This document shows, piece after piece, positions 36,620 through 50,002 of a stretch of 64,000 bases of DNA; within the stretch, counting starts at the first letter, position 1, and each line of letters begins with the position of its first letter. Source of the stretch: Trichuris trichiura (Eukaryota; Nematoda; Enoplea; Trichinellida; Trichuridae); NCBI GenBank assembly GCA_037903355.1, contig JBAJFE010000023.1:1612001-1676000 (forward strand), written 5' to 3'. The notes below the pieces were generated by a model. It was not told where the DNA came from. It saw nothing but the letters and a program-made list of their open reading frames with translations, and made no database searches. Made by a program: the position numbers and the translations under genes.

Positions 36620-36934
36620 CATCGACGCTCCTATTAGCTGTACATTGTCATGAAGCGTTCGTGAAATTTGCTAAAGCGTTCTATGAAGTCGTGGAAAACG
36701 GTAGGTGGCGGAAGAATCGTCGTCCGAAAGTGGTACGTTCCCTCCTTTTGGCCAAAACCGCTTCCCGGAATAACGCATACGCCATCGACGCTCCTATTAG
36801 CTGTACATTGTCATGAAGCGTTCGTGAAATTTGCTAAAGCGTTCTATGAAGTCGTGGAAAACGGTAGGTGGCGGAAGAGAAGTGGTACGTTCCCTCCTTT
36901 TGGCCAAAACCGCTTCCCGGAATAACGCATACGC
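36620..36934 (-). repeat. Tandem duplication of the aminotransferase terminal coding segment
   Basis: Two tandem units, about 36,620-36,782 and about 36,783-36,934, each encode on the minus strand the C-terminus starting [18 protein letters not shown]. The distal unit (lower coordinates) is intact to TAA at 36,634, reading through [19 protein letters not shown] and FHERFMTMYS. The gene-proximal unit has lost 11 nt just after TYHF and goes out of frame. The distal unit lacks the upstream half of the exon and its acceptor. Confidence 0.9.
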
Positions 36935-39900
36935 CGGTGCTCCAGCAAATTCATGGCATAAAAGAAGTCAGGTTCCTGCCCAAGGCTCTAGTGAAAAAAA
37001 GCATCATGAAAAAAAAATTGCCCGCAGAAGGCTACATTAGCTACCTTAGCTTTTTCAATAGCTTTTGGGGGCAGGAATATACGCGGAAACGCGTACATGG
37101 CGCCTTGTACTTTATTGCACTTGACGCCTTTTATTCCATTCAAAGCTTCCGATATCATTGACGCCTTGTCATGCAAATTGTTGAGCACTTCAGCTTTTTC
37201 CTGCAAACGCTTAGTTCGATGATGCTTCAGTAGCGTAGAGTCAGTCACCTTTGCGAAAAGTTCGTACGAAGGTTCACCCGGCGCGGGCGGTTTGACCACA
37301 CAGTCCATTGCAATCTGCGCTAACTAGTTAAAGACGGATATCGGACAACGTCTTCGCTACCTGGCCAAGTACGGAAGAGCAAAGTTTGGCTGAGATTGAT
37401 TTTTTGAATTGGGTCAAAACTTCGGGATGCATATTCACTATCTCCGCGTAACCGCCTCTTAAACCGCATTCCCCCATATAGCCTTTTGAGGCGGAATGGA
37501 AGCTTGCTAGTTCCATATGCGAATAAGGAGGGCCCATTTCGTGCATAACCTTTTTGAACGAATGAAATTTTGAATTCGGATCGTAGACGTTATCTTGGTA
37601 AACCTGAATACTATTCTTGATTAGTTCTTACTATTAAAAAAAGTTCATATACGGCAGCACAACCTCGTCGGCGAACAGGAACAACTTCTCCTCGTAGGCA
37701 AACTTGACCACCTCTTCGATGTTCGCGCGGGTCAACACCTGTCCTAATATGGGGGATAATTGAAAAATAAAAAAACACCAAAGCAAATGCTGCAAGGCGA
37801 TTTCATACCTGTAGGATTTCCGGGATTAATAACGCATAGCAAAGCAGGGCGACATTTTGGTCGGGCTTCTTCCAAAGCGCGTTTCAACTCGGCAATATCC
37901 AATGCCCAGTTCTTCTCTTCATTCAAGTAATAGCCAATCTGAAAGATACTTTAAACGTACTACACGCATACGACGCAAAATGACGACGAACCCGATAAAT
38001 TCCGTATTCGGAAGTCGTAGCGGAATACAACGGATATTGAGGAATGGAAACCATAACGCCAACCGGTTTGCCGCCAGAGTCAGGGCGGTTAAACAATTTC
38101 ATCAGCGACTGATGATAGGCAGTAGTAGTGAGAGAGGTTACTTTCAAGGGCAAAGCAGCGCGGCATGCTTACTCGAATTGCCTCTGATGCCCCATTGGAG
38201 AGAATAATGTTTTCCGGATCGCTGGCTATGCCTCCGTCACGTTTTCTTATGTAATCGCTTACGTGTTCTCGTACTACTCTGAGACCAACGCTGGCACTGT
38301 ACGAACCTGCAGGGAAAAGTGAGAAAAAACAGATGGGATTAATCAACAAGCCAAAAGCAACACTCACCAACGCTGCAACCGCCGCAGTCGCCTAGAAGTA
38401 GGCGAGCACGTTCAATGACGTCGGAAGGAAACTGGGCGGAGTCAAGAAGTGAAGGATACGTGCACGCAGCAATCACCTAAACAACCATTCACAGCTTCAA
38501 AGCAGCTCCTGCAAAAGCTCACGTTTGACAACCTGCCGAATAAAGGTGATTGAATGCTGCTGCATCGCGTGCGCGTCGCCGATGTTAACTCGAATAACGC
38601 TCTTGAATGGCTTTTTTACATTCTGAAAAAAGACAAGCCGAATACGGCTCCTTCCGCAAAAGGAAAGCGGGAATCGCAAGCGCCAACAATCAGTACAGCG
38701 CAAGATGTTAGCTGGACAATTATTTGCATAAATTAACGCGGCTCGACGACCGTAGATCAATTGATTATTTTATCCGCTATTTGGCAAAGCGCCAACTTTC
38801 AAATACACTGGTATCTCGTTATCCGAACCATCCTTGTCGACAGACGATTCGGATAATGGAAAACCAACTGATTTTCAGGTACGGGCGCCTACTGTCATAT
38901 TCGAAATGTTTAAACCGTGGAGACCTTGTAACGAGCTCGCCTTAAGTACAACGTCTGACATAGCAGATTTTTAGAAGAAAATATAGAGGGCGAAATCCCC
39001 TTCCCGAGTCTTGTTTAATCTGTTGGCCATCGCCTTCTTTTCTTAAGCCACTATATGCGCGTAGTTACGGCCATGAGGTCCGTTTCGATAGCTATGAATG
39101 TTCGACGGCTGTTCGCTTCATTGTTTCTTCAAAGACTTGCCGCTGCTAAGCCCTTTGTTGCTACCTAAGAAAAATGCGGCCGCCTTTCTAACCCATAATG
39201 GGTTCTGCCGCCTGCGGGCAACGTCTTTTTCCGTCGGGGAGCTTTTTTTTGAAAAATCAGCCACGATAGCATTACATCTTGAACATCATTCGCCCATACT
39301 GTAACTCTGCTTTTCTACATCGACTTATTAAAACAAGTGAAATTGCGTAACTTCTTTATACAGTGTGTTCTTTTTTCCGTTGATGAAGTCTCTTTTTACT
39401 ACGATGTTAGGGTATTTATAGGGGAGGGGGGGGGGCGCTAGTCGGTATGGAAGTGAAATTTCGTACAACAGAGTTTCACTCCACAAAGCTTTTTGCGATG
39501 GGTTCATTGCTCAGCACATAGTTACGTACGCTGGTGACGAATGGCTGCTGATCTGAAAGCTTTGAAATTTGTATGCTTATCAAAAGGGGCTTTATCGTGA
39601 CTTCCACTAAGAAAACGTTAAATTGCTAAGAGAAAGGCTGTGGTTCAATCGTGACGAACCGTTTGCATTGTCAACTTCCGCTCGTTTTTCAACGAAGAAA
39701 AGCGTTACGTGGCATTATTGGTGCTTCAGCCACCGCGTATAATAACATGAAAGCTACTTGAACTAATGTAAATTTCTAAGCTACGTTTTTGAACAACTTT
39801 TAAAACCAAGCATGCGCGCGACTAATTGGAAACGTCTGCGAAATGTTATAGAAGGGGGACTGCCTTTTTGAAAAGCGTTTCTTAAATGTACGTAGACGTA

Positions 39901-40560
39901 ATGGACAAAAAACTAGCCCGCATTGGCCGGCAAAGAAATTTGCACGTAGCATAGTCGTCAGAATGGAGGGTGTGGCTCCAGCGCATTACATATGGTCACG
40001 TGCCCAAACAGTTCGGCGGTACAAAAAAGAACATAACCTCAGGTGAAAGTTCAATGCCTATCTATTGCCTATGCTCACGGACGTGCATAGTGAATACGTG
40101 CAAATGATGTTCAATTTTTTAACGTAGCAGCTCGTCATAGGACGGCGGACAAAAAAACACAGATAGCGTTATTGCTGAAGGTGAAAACTAAGCTACAGCA
40201 TTCAATGGACTTAACATCAAACATGTTAAATAGCTAACGTAGCAAATAACTGCTCATCTTATCTACATAAAATTGAATAGGATAATGAGCGTGAACCGCT
40301 GGGTACATAATGGGTTACTTGAGAACGATAATGCGTACCTGCTTGAGCTCCTTCTCAATTTCGGCAGCTCTAATAACCAGTGGACCTCGTACAGCATATT
40401 GCATTTCGATTATTCGAGGGTTCAGCTCCCTCATCGTTAGCAACTTGCGAGACGGAGAGGCGGACATGGAGTCGGCCGGACCAGTCTGCGACTGCGAATT
40501 TCGTTTGCCACCGCTATCAGCGAACTTCAAATGATTCGTTGGCGATGTCAGAATTGGCAT
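36844..40560 (-). CDS. Alanine aminotransferase (C-terminus frameshifted as read)
   Basis: This is a PLP-dependent class I/II aminotransferase that interconverts alanine plus 2-oxoglutarate and pyruvate plus glutamate. Exons on the minus strand are 40560-40339, 38622-38533, 38476-38368, 38306-38173, 38108-37992, 37938-37809, 37743-37664, 37603-37361, 37314-37249, 37200-37045 and 36987-36844; all junctions are GT..AG and in phase. Landmarks are [54 protein letters not shown], then [12 protein letters not shown] with the PLP lysine at about residue 334, and [11 protein letters not shown] 48-nt in-frame intron (37,248-37,201) would otherwise add 16 non-family residues. In the last exon, after MNLLE, about 2 nt are missing and the family frame is lost, giving a stop at 36,844. 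The start ATG at 40,560 is the first in frame; an acceptor-like tttttag at about 40,583 allows an upstream exon. Small introns are 46-65 nt and intron 1 is 1.7 kb. Confidence 0.93.
38623..40338 (-). other. Intron 1 of alanine aminotransferase
   Basis: This 1,716-nt intron runs from donor cag|gtacgc to acceptor tttttcag|aat. It contains a G-rich run (about 39,421-39,436). I see no exon, transposon terminus or RNA gene in it. Confidence 0.75.
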
Positions 40561-42261
40561 TGACAAAGTTGTTGACAAAACCTAAAAATACGCAGCCAGT
40601 AGCGACCAGCAAGCTAACAGATATTATGTCGTGCGTTGAAAGACAAAAAAATAACGACAAACATTTAATAAATAGCATCAAACAAAAGTCGACTACCTTT
40701 TACATAAGCTGGCTGAACTTTACTCAACGGGTCAGCTTACTTTTGACAGTAACATATAAGGAAGTCGCATACGATGAAATATGTTACGACGTAATCTACC
40801 AAAGCAGAATTTTCTCACTTATTATTAAGTGTCAAATGTAGAAACTACAAAACCCATCAGCATAAAGTGTTATGGCTGCTAGCATAGCATAGCATGTCGA
40901 CTGCTAGCGCCACTTACGTCACCCGTGGGCAACAAAGAGAATAGGCTAAAAGCGTCTCAGGCTCTACAAGCTACGCATTGCTAAAAAAAAGTTCGCTTTC
41001 ACCTACCTACAACAGCCATGAGTGCAGACTGGATCAAATTCTTTCGCCAACAATTTTGGCTTGGAGCCTATCCCCGCGCTTTAAAACGCGTCATGCTTAA
41101 AACGGACCGCATCACGTTTAAATTTTCAAAATTAAATTAAACTTTGAGCTGCCAATGGAACAAGTCGTCTTCCGACGAATACGTATTCAATAAGGGCCAT
41201 TTATGGAGCAGGACAAAGCTAAAGGCGGCGACTGCGACTACCGCATTGCAAACAATACTTCAAAACGCGTTTCGTCTGAAGAGGAAACATTTGGAAGCGT
41301 ATTAAAAAATTTTTACATTGATTTTGTACTTTCGCTATCGGCAACTGGCAAAGCAGCGCCTTACCGACGGACGGCTGGCACTTTGTTACCAGGGAAACTT
41401 GAATAAATCGCCGCTACGTTATGCAAAGAGGGCTGAGCTAATTGCGAACAAAGATGTGGACGAAGCGTACTTTCAATAACCAAACGGTAAAGTAGCCTCA
41501 AAGTCAACTTTGTCATAGCGTAATGACAATAAGTAGTGTCGCGTAAGCCTAAACTTCGAAAAACCTAATGTGCGCGACAATGTATTAACATTATCCTTAC
41601 GTCGATGGATAGTGGCAACCCTGAAACAATAGCGTCCCATCTTGCTCGAACATCGAATGGAAAAGGGCAAACAGCGTGAGTCAACGTTGCAAAGTGTGTA
41701 ACCCCAGAAGGGACGACCAATCAATGAACACAGTAAATACCAGCTCGCGTACGACGGGCCAATGTCCCAGAAAAAGGCGACAATTCGGTGCGCCAAATTG
41801 GGACAAATGTCAAAGCCGAAGAAAATTACATGCCGAATCCATATTTTTCAACTTCGCTAAGACTACCATTGCTCAGTCGAATAAACAGTACGGCAACGCG
41901 GCTCTTCCGCTGCTGCGCAGTAGCGTTGCGTACTGGTTGCACGACGAGCTTTGATAAACAACAGTTTTCTTCAAACCAAGCGTTAGCGCGGCAGCTTATT
42001 TTAAAAATAAAATAATCTGCCTTTGTCAAATAATACTATATCGCTAACGATCGCGTAAGAGCATCGTAGAAGCTTAAATCTCTCATCCTTAGTGAATGTT
42101 ACCAAAAAAGGAGCGCGGTTCGTATCGGATTGTTAAACCAACTTCCAGTTCGTTCAGAGAGAAACAGGCAGCACAGAGGCAAAGGTGTAAGATCCCCTTT
42201 TAGTTTTAAATATTTATCAATTCGAAGCTATCTCCACAAATTTAAAATAATAATAATAATA

Positions 42262-42378
42262 TTTTGAAAAAAATTTTTACGGTTTTTTAACTCGTTTTTT
42301 CCAAATAGCGTTTATGACAGCAATAAACGTTATGTGGAAGAAACGGGTTTAAAAAAACCGTAAAAACTTTTTTCAAAA
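42262..42378. repeat. Foldback hairpin, arms about 53 bp, flanked by (AAT)n
   Basis: The left arm 42,262-42,314 (starting ttttgaaaaaaatttttacg) and right arm 42,324-42,378 are imperfect inverted repeats around a 9-nt loop. Short AAT-type microsatellites lie on both sides. It resembles a tiny MITE or a stem from replication slippage; no target duplication is clear. Confidence 0.8.
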
Positions 42379-44543
42379 AGAAATTAAAAAACCCATTACG
42401 AAGAAAAGAGAAAAAAGAAATAATAATAATAATAACAATAGTCTATTCACAACAAAAAAGAGACACTTTCCTAATGAGCGTTCGTACAAACTGGCGTATA
42501 CAAAAAAGAATTTTTCGAAATACGGTCTTTGCGCAATGGCGAATAGCTTCAAAGAAATATTACAAGTTTTTTTTTCGTAGAGCAATCTGGAATTTCCGAC
42601 ATGAATAACCATTGGAACCATTCGGCGACTTGACAGCTCTTCCCGCGTCAGACGAAAATGATAAGTTATGCAAATAGGGTTAGCTCAAAAAAATTAATAT
42701 TCACAACAGGAAACAACGGACTGGGATGAATCTGCTGAAACCCTATCAAAAGCTTAGGCGGGAAATCAAAAGGACAATAACTTGGGGAAAAAAGACCCTA
42801 AAGAAAATGTAGCAGCAGCATATGCAGACTGCCTATCTATTAGTTACCACAGCACAACGGTTGAAAGGGAGAATGGATCCAACTCGCTCTGTTCGAAAAA
42901 GATGTCCGTCACTTGAACAGCGGAGTCTTTTAAAACTACTAATAAACAAAGCTTTTTGAAGTTATTCTACGTTGAGATAACGCGCGCGTACGCTTGGTAA
43001 AAAAAAAGTTTATATCAAATATGCTAAAAACAAAAAAGACACTAATTCGAAATGAAATATAAGCGGATAATCAGACCAGCAATTACCTGCACACTCTTAG
43101 CGCAATTGTAAATTTAAACAACCGAATATACTTGGGTGTTTAGGCTGCTGCTTCCACAGCGCTAAAGTCCAACTACAGAAATAGAGGCCGATTGGAATAA
43201 CGGTTAGGATGACAAAAGGACCCGGTAGTGAAATGTGGGCTTACCGCCAAAGCAATCTTGTCTTCTTTGACAGCAAAAACAAAACACCTCCGCCGGCAAT
43301 GTTACAAATGGACAACCGTTGCTTATAGAGTTTCCGGCTGTGCTTAGCGCATCGATCCGCGCGAAGCTTTAATGGTCAGATTTAGGAATCAATGAACGCC
43401 ATTTCAAAACACCCAATACGACGACAGCTTTTGCGAGGTGAACAGACACTTGCGTCAAAGTAACTAAAATTGCAAACAAAGAGCACCGGCGCAGTTTAAT
43501 TAGCAGAGAAAACAAGATTGCAAAATCTCTACGCCAGATGGCCCATTGACAACGAAAAGAGCACTAAAACTACTAGCTGCCTCGAAAAGCTCAGAATCTT
43601 GCTGTGTAGCTGTGACGACGAAGACAAGCTACACTTAATCGTTAACAGAAGTCCCCTTCTCTCACCTATAACATCGCTTGACCAATTTGCATACAAGCAT
43701 CTTAGCAATGGCTTAGTTGTGAGCAATGAGAGAAAGCCATTGCTAACAAGGCATAATAGTTTCTATAAGTGAAAAATTTTACTTTTACCATCTCAGCATT
43801 GAAGGCGGGTAGTTGGTACCTTCGCTGGGCGCACTGCCCTTAAAACGGGCGATGGGTTTGCCTGCAAATTGCCCAGTCGTCTAGCAAGCATATTTCGTCC
43901 TTGACAAGTTACAAAAACCTAACCTGCTCAGAACGTCTGAATTGATCTCGAAATGCGCAGCCAAATAACATTACGTCACATTGTGAGCTCACTGATATTC
44001 CGTGCGTGCGCGTCAACGCCGTCGCCTATAGGACGTCTATTGTACAAGCCGGAGCGATTGCAATGAGAACAAACATAGCAGCAATTTCAACCTACAGTAA
44101 ATCCTAAAGCCGCATTAAGTCTTCGAAGCGTCAAAAAAAAGATTATCTATTCGTCGGTGTGATTATGCGACCATTAGCCGACTGCCTCCTTTTCAGCTTC
44201 GAAAAATATGCGCATACGGAAAAAACCAACGCGACACGTTTGCTGTTGCCGAAGTCAACAACGAAACGTTGCTTTTCAAAAAGTTAAAAGATCAACTTTG
44301 CCGGTCAATCACGAGACTTTATCAGCTCAAATACTTTTCGCTTGAAAACTGACAAAAAAACGCGCGCCTGAAGCGTAACCTTTCTACTCGATGTTCACAG
44401 TTAGGCCTTAAGCCACTTTACAATACTTTCGCTGAAATGTAAGCATACAAAATACGCGCAGTTGCATTGAGCTATCAGCAAAAGCGAATAGCGGTTTGGT
44501 CTTTAAAAAATAGCATTACGTAAGCATGCTTTAGGAATTTTGT

Positions 44544-44569
44544 TTAAGCCTAAGCCTAAGCCTAAGCTT
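44544..44569. repeat. Interstitial telomeric repeat (GCCTAA)n
   Basis: The sequence ttaagcctaagcctaagc continues with one more unit and ends cttt. It is the complement of the nematode telomere repeat TTAGGC. With only about three units it is too short to be a telomere, so it is an internal remnant. Confidence 0.85.
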
Positions 44570-47500
44570 TCTGTCTGCCTTAGTAAAGCGAACCAACAAA
44601 CTTACGCGACTGCAGTCGCTTTATAGTTCGTCCAATTCAAGCAATAAACGTTCGAGCTCAATTGAACATGCAAAACTCAGCCAGCAAAAGCAAAAATATG
44701 CGCAGGTACGCGTGACCAGTCGCGACAACGCAAAAACTTTCAACATAACGAAAGCTAACGCTAAGGCGATCGCTTTCCAAGAATTTTATGATCAACATGA
44801 ACCGCCAACGATTGAACGCCAAAAAAGAGGGAAGAAAAAACCTAATTGGGAAAATTGAGAACAATAACAAAGCTAAAAATCGATATTACCCTCAGCGTTA
44901 TAAACTTGTTAAAAGTTGGATATTCAGCTTAAAAAAGAATTCAAAGCTTACGGACGAGTACCAAGTCGGCTACTGCCGAACCAGCCAACAATTATTGAAG
45001 CAAAGCCGACGTTTCGCGAATCAATTCACGATAACCGCTAATTGAAGAAACCTTTGAAAAACAGCTGCCAATACAGTAATGGATTCGACGCAAGGCGCTA
45101 CAGTAATTAGGAAAGTTACGTATACGTAAATTTAAAAAAAAAAATAATTCGACTTCATAATAATTAAAAGAGAATTTCAAGGCGGCGCCTGTACAACCCG
45201 TATAGATGACCTCTTGGCAAGTAAAGTATATACGAATTTGCCCTGCGTAACTTTGATTATTTGCCCATGAGAACGTTGACGACAATCGATACCGCTAACA
45301 AGCCGCGACAGAGAGAGAAAGAAAATTCAAAGTCAACAACGCGAACTTGAAAGGAGAATACAAGACGAAAAGTAAGCGCGAACTTTGGACGAATAATCTG
45401 TTGGCGGCAAAACTGTTCGTCTTGGAAAACTGACAACCGAAAACTTCGAGCGACCATTGCTTGACGCGTAAGACAAAACATTAAAATACTAACGCGAATG
45501 ATCGCTTGACGGAATTTCAGGATTTGACGGGAAAAATACAAACGAGCGAGTAAGTGCGGCCGATGAACAACAGTCGCTTTTCAGTACATTCTCTGCTTGT
45601 CAATTAACCAACCGCCCTCAACGAAGGAGCGCAATGCGAAGACCGAAAAATCGTTCCGAAATATAAATACTGTCAACAGGTTATTGACGAGCAGTCGAAA
45701 CGGTTAATTGACAGAAGAGGCAGCGAGCGCGAGAAGTCTCTCTTACCGAAACGACATTCTTCACTCGGTTTCGCGAACCGCCTCTGACGAATAACATTTG
45801 GACGAGAAGTCGCCGACTTTGACGGCCAAATGGCCTTCCAAAATTGGAACAAAACTTTTGCGAATGGAGAACGGCTGACGACGACTAAACGTGTCCCCGG
45901 CTAGCAACAGCTGCACAAATACCGCAGTCGTCACTTCATCAACAAACAAGTTCACTTTAAAGGCACCACCTGATAATGTTGCTTGACGACAACGACGGGA
46001 GTGACCAATCTTTTGCCGCCAAAATGCTTCATTTGCCAGGTGGAAAAAAAATGAAGGCAAATGGTTAAAAGTTGGCGTTGCTTCACTCGTAACTTCGCAA
46101 CTTCAATCAGATATGCATTGGAACCGCTGCCGCATAAACCAATCGAGACGGCATTGCACTGAAGGCTGTTCAACGAACGCAAGAACAATTTTCTTCGCTT
46201 AACGCCCACTTCTCTATTGATTATACATACATATATTGAATCCATTGCAACCGATTGCCCGAATCATCAACCAGTTGCTTTATATTGCTCAGTAGTGGGT
46301 GGAACAGAGCAGCAAAGCATGTCTTCACTTACGCATATTCTGTTACGTTGCTGAAAGCCAAAAGGCACTCGTTGGATTCTCCATGATAACATATTACATT
46401 AATAATTTGCATACGGCGGTAGTCCGCCGAACCCAGAAAATGCGTCACGCGTCGATATGTTTTAAAGCGTTTTCCCCAAACCGGTTTGATAAGAAGAATG
46501 AACCATCAATCACGTTTACAAATTGACAGCCAGATAGCATCGCATTGTCAAATGTTGCTAAAGCGAGCACCCTGCGCCGAGAAAAGACTTAACTCTACTA
46601 ATCAAGTAAATGAAATGTTTTTCCTTTCGGAATTCAATTATCGTCGCCACTGCTTAACCAACGTAGTTCAGCGAATTTAGCCTATTTTTAAAGCTTGTCA
46701 CTTGGGCTTATGGAAGCTGTCTTTTAGTTTAGGCGGGAAAAAGAAATGTTGCGCACTTTTCGCGCTAGTCGGCTAGGACATAATAAAAAAATTCAATTAG
46801 GCATTTTGACCAAATCACTTTTTGAATGACCGGACTAAACCGCCATACTATTGGATCGATAAAATTTGAATGTCAACGATAGCGAGTTTGTATTTTATGC
46901 TCATTCGCTGGCAGCGTACTATAACCTATCAAATAAAGGGAAGCGGACCTACCTGGCAAACGCGAATAGTCACTTTTAACATGCGCACATCTATCGGAAT
47001 GTGTTACATTGTTTGGCCACAGGGTAACGCTTGGAGAAGAGCGTCCGATAGTGCCAAAAATAAAACTTTTACAAAAAGGCTGACACTTCACCGAAAACCA
47101 TCTTTTTCTCCTGCAAAGGAAAGTCGCATTTAAACAGCGCCTAACAAAAAGTGAAGAAAATTTCTTGCAGTTGTAAATTCTCTCTTTAACAACCATTATC
47201 CCGAAAAACAATTACGCCCCTTGGCACTACGGAAAGTAGAATAAAGTAGCTGCACGCGAAAGGCGACTACTTGAATAAAATAATTGCTTAGTTTCGAGGA
47301 TTACTGTTAAGAGAATTACCGCGTTTCTTAACCGGAAAGTTACACGAACGCAAGGAAGGCAATACGGTCAATTCTCATCAGCAGTGAAAGTTAATGAAAT
47401 TACCGAGACGAGCAACCCCCGTTACAGAAAATTAAGCTATCAAAATTGTATACTTGGATTTTACGGGTGACGGAGACTTCGAAAAACTTCCGATCCCATC

Positions 47501-49113
47501 GACAGCGTGTTCAAGAATAACCAAAAGTGGGTAAGCATCGGTTCAAACGTGAACAACGGCTCATAACGGGACCGGAAATGACCAGAAGAGTCCGTAATTT
47601 TTTAATAAGTAAAAAAAAACAAAACCGATACACCCTTTAAATAAAGCTATTGAGAGCACAAAGTCTTCTTGGGATGATTTCGTCTAGTATTTGCAAAAAT
47701 GTGAAAAAGGAAAATAATTAACCTGCTTGGACAGTTGAATTTAAGCGCTTTGTCGAAGTTAACGGAAGCAATAAATAGTCAACATAAAGAAAGCAACAAA
47801 ACGTCGACGAAATATTCCCCTTACCATATTGTACGCACTTGGTTAATACGAGAAGTTACGGCGCTGTTTCAAGCGGGCAAGACAAGAAGCATTCTTCCGC
47901 CGTAATGGGTGCTACCTTTTTGGTCTCTTAACTACAAAAGAAATTGAGCATCGGTTAGCAAGCGGACTGAAAACAAAACGCCGGAATATACGGATATACT
48001 GCACGAATAGCGGCGGTGTAAGCTGTCAACAATCGCAACTTTTTATTATTTATTTTAAAAAATACTCGCGTGGAAAATAAGCGTTGCCCTGTCTAGGGGA
48101 CACTGAGCAACAACTCTAACTTTTTCCGCGAACATAACGTCAAGGCTTACTAGCAAAAAGTTGGTCAAGCAAAAAAATAGAGACATTAAAATTTGTACAC
48201 CTTTTAAGGAATTAATCTACGAAAAAATGATCAAAATATTAGAGGATAAAATACCCTATTCTCCTAATGGTTATGTAAGGATGCCTTAAATCGCGTACGG
48301 ACGAGCAGCGCCTCACAAAGGTCGACCGTTGTAGCAAGCCAACAAAGAGTTATTGACCATTATCTGCCGTAAATAATAAACTCAGTTAATTAGGTGAAAA
48401 AACAAAACCATCGAAGCGTATATAAAACGCTATAAAATAAAAAAACTAATAAATTTTGTTACATACAGTGTCCCATGAAATGTACGCAGGTTATTGTAAC
48501 AAAGTGTAGATTCCGAGTTGTTACTATTGGAAAATGTGAGTGGCAAACTTAAGAAAGCATAAGATCTGCAGCTTTGTTTTGTTGAAGTTAATTTTAAATT
48601 CAATTTGCTGTAGTTCTCTGCGATAGGTATAGCAACCCTCAATTTTCCAACGTCTCAACTCCGACTTTTGTAAAAACGAGAACCTTTGGCGTTGCTGGTA
48701 CGCGGAATATTTGATTGTACGGTCGGGTTAAAGCATTTTCTGAACTTTTTACCTATTACGGAGTTTGAGCTCGAACAACGCGTACGTAACTAGACGGATT
48801 TGTGTAGTTAGCTTGAGAAACCAAACTGTTTTGATATATTCAATTTAACTCTCACGCGAAAGAAAAACTGCAGTATTTTGAAAGCGGAAATTTGCCCGAA
48901 AGCATCTCTAAAGGGCGACCAGCTGTTGTTCTCTTATCTACCGTCATTCGCGGCAGTAGCATATCGATTGGTCCAAAATACCTTAAGGTTTTGTTAGCCT
49001 TGTTCTTGTAAGCTGCCCATTTTGGTCCGATATGTACACGTAGGGTCTTGTTGGATATGCGCCCCATCGTCATACTGTAACTTTCTGGACTATTCTGTTC
49101 TACCCTTAGCTAG

Positions 49114-49158
49114 TCCTAAGCCTAAATATACGGCATGTATTTTGGCTTAGGCTTAATT
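49114..49158. repeat. Small palindrome built of telomere-like units
   Basis: The sequences tcctaagcctaaata and tattttggcttaggctt face each other across about 12 bp, an imperfect inverted repeat with TTAGGC-type units on both arms. Confidence 0.65.
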
Positions 49159-49906
49159 AAGGGCAGGACAAAATAGTCGGCATGCTCGCCAAGAAGGGCA
49201 GAACAAGATGGCGGCTTGCTCTTTTGAAATGAACCTGCATTTCTCACAAGATAAGGCGCATAACCGAAAAGACCCTGTGCTTGTTCTTGACGATAGTTTT
49301 TGTATCCTACCGGGTAGAATGCGATGATCAATCAATTGAAAAGCAATAATAAAGAAATATTGTCTAAAATATAACCTGGTAAAAGTTGGTAACAATTAGC
49401 TCAATTTTTTCAATCCAATTAAAATGCTGGACGATTGCTTAAATAGTTGGAACAATAATAAATGTGCAACATTAAAACAATTTGACCAGCAGTGACAGCA
49501 TATGACTTTGGATTGCTTAATGGAAGCAATCAATCATCGTCCTTTCACTGCTGACTGCTTGTTTGACTAGATTTGCCGTTAAGGTCAACATGACTTTCGA
49601 GTAATGACATCCAGAAATGGCAGCAAATTTCAAGGACTTGAATTTTTGAAAAATTTGCTGTTTAATATGCGCCCTTAGCGTGGATGCTCAACGTTACACT
49701 GCGCGTATGCTTTCATCGACTTTCTGACAATAAAAAACAGTAACAAAAATAAATTGCTGCAATAATTCTTGTTCGGTAGTGCTTTTATTGCTTTCAACGG
49801 TTTACTGCCCGCGTTCCAGCCTTATGCTAATTTTGTGAGATTCCATGTACGACTATCATTTCTAAGCCATGTAGCAGATATGCAAATAAGGGAAGAGAGC
49901 GTCTGA

Positions 49907-50002
49907 ATGATAAAAAGACGAAAACAGAGCAGCGCTGTAGAGGAATGTTGACATAAGCAGGTGAAAATTGCCGCTGTCTTCTTGCGCAGTGCGCATTATC
50001 AT
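49907..50002 (+). promoter_or_regulatory. Candidate SKN-1/Nrf sites upstream of glutamate-cysteine ligase
   Basis: Two matches to the nematode SKN-1 consensus WWTRTCAT occur: ATGATAAA (reverse match) at 49,907-49,914 and ATTATCAT at 49,995-50,002, about 460-555 bp before the start codon. In C. elegans the orthologous gene is a standard SKN-1 target. The motif is short and AT-rich, so chance matches are possible. Confidence 0.3.

Larger units (their letters stand above)
40583..49900. other. About 9.3 kb without a recognised gene
   Basis: AT-rich DNA lies between the two enzyme genes. Besides the hairpin at 42.26 kb and two telomere-like repeats listed separately, I see short (AAT)n runs (about 42,247 and 42,418) but no family-recognisable reading frame, no tRNA and no transposase. 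The longest open frames are about 110 codons and look random. It could include untranslated leader exons of either neighbouring gene. Confidence 0.5.

Noticed and set aside
39421..39436. G-rich run as a possible quadruplex in intron 1 of the aminotransferase gene
   Set aside because: It is a near-homopolymer without four separated G-tracts and needs no special explanation.
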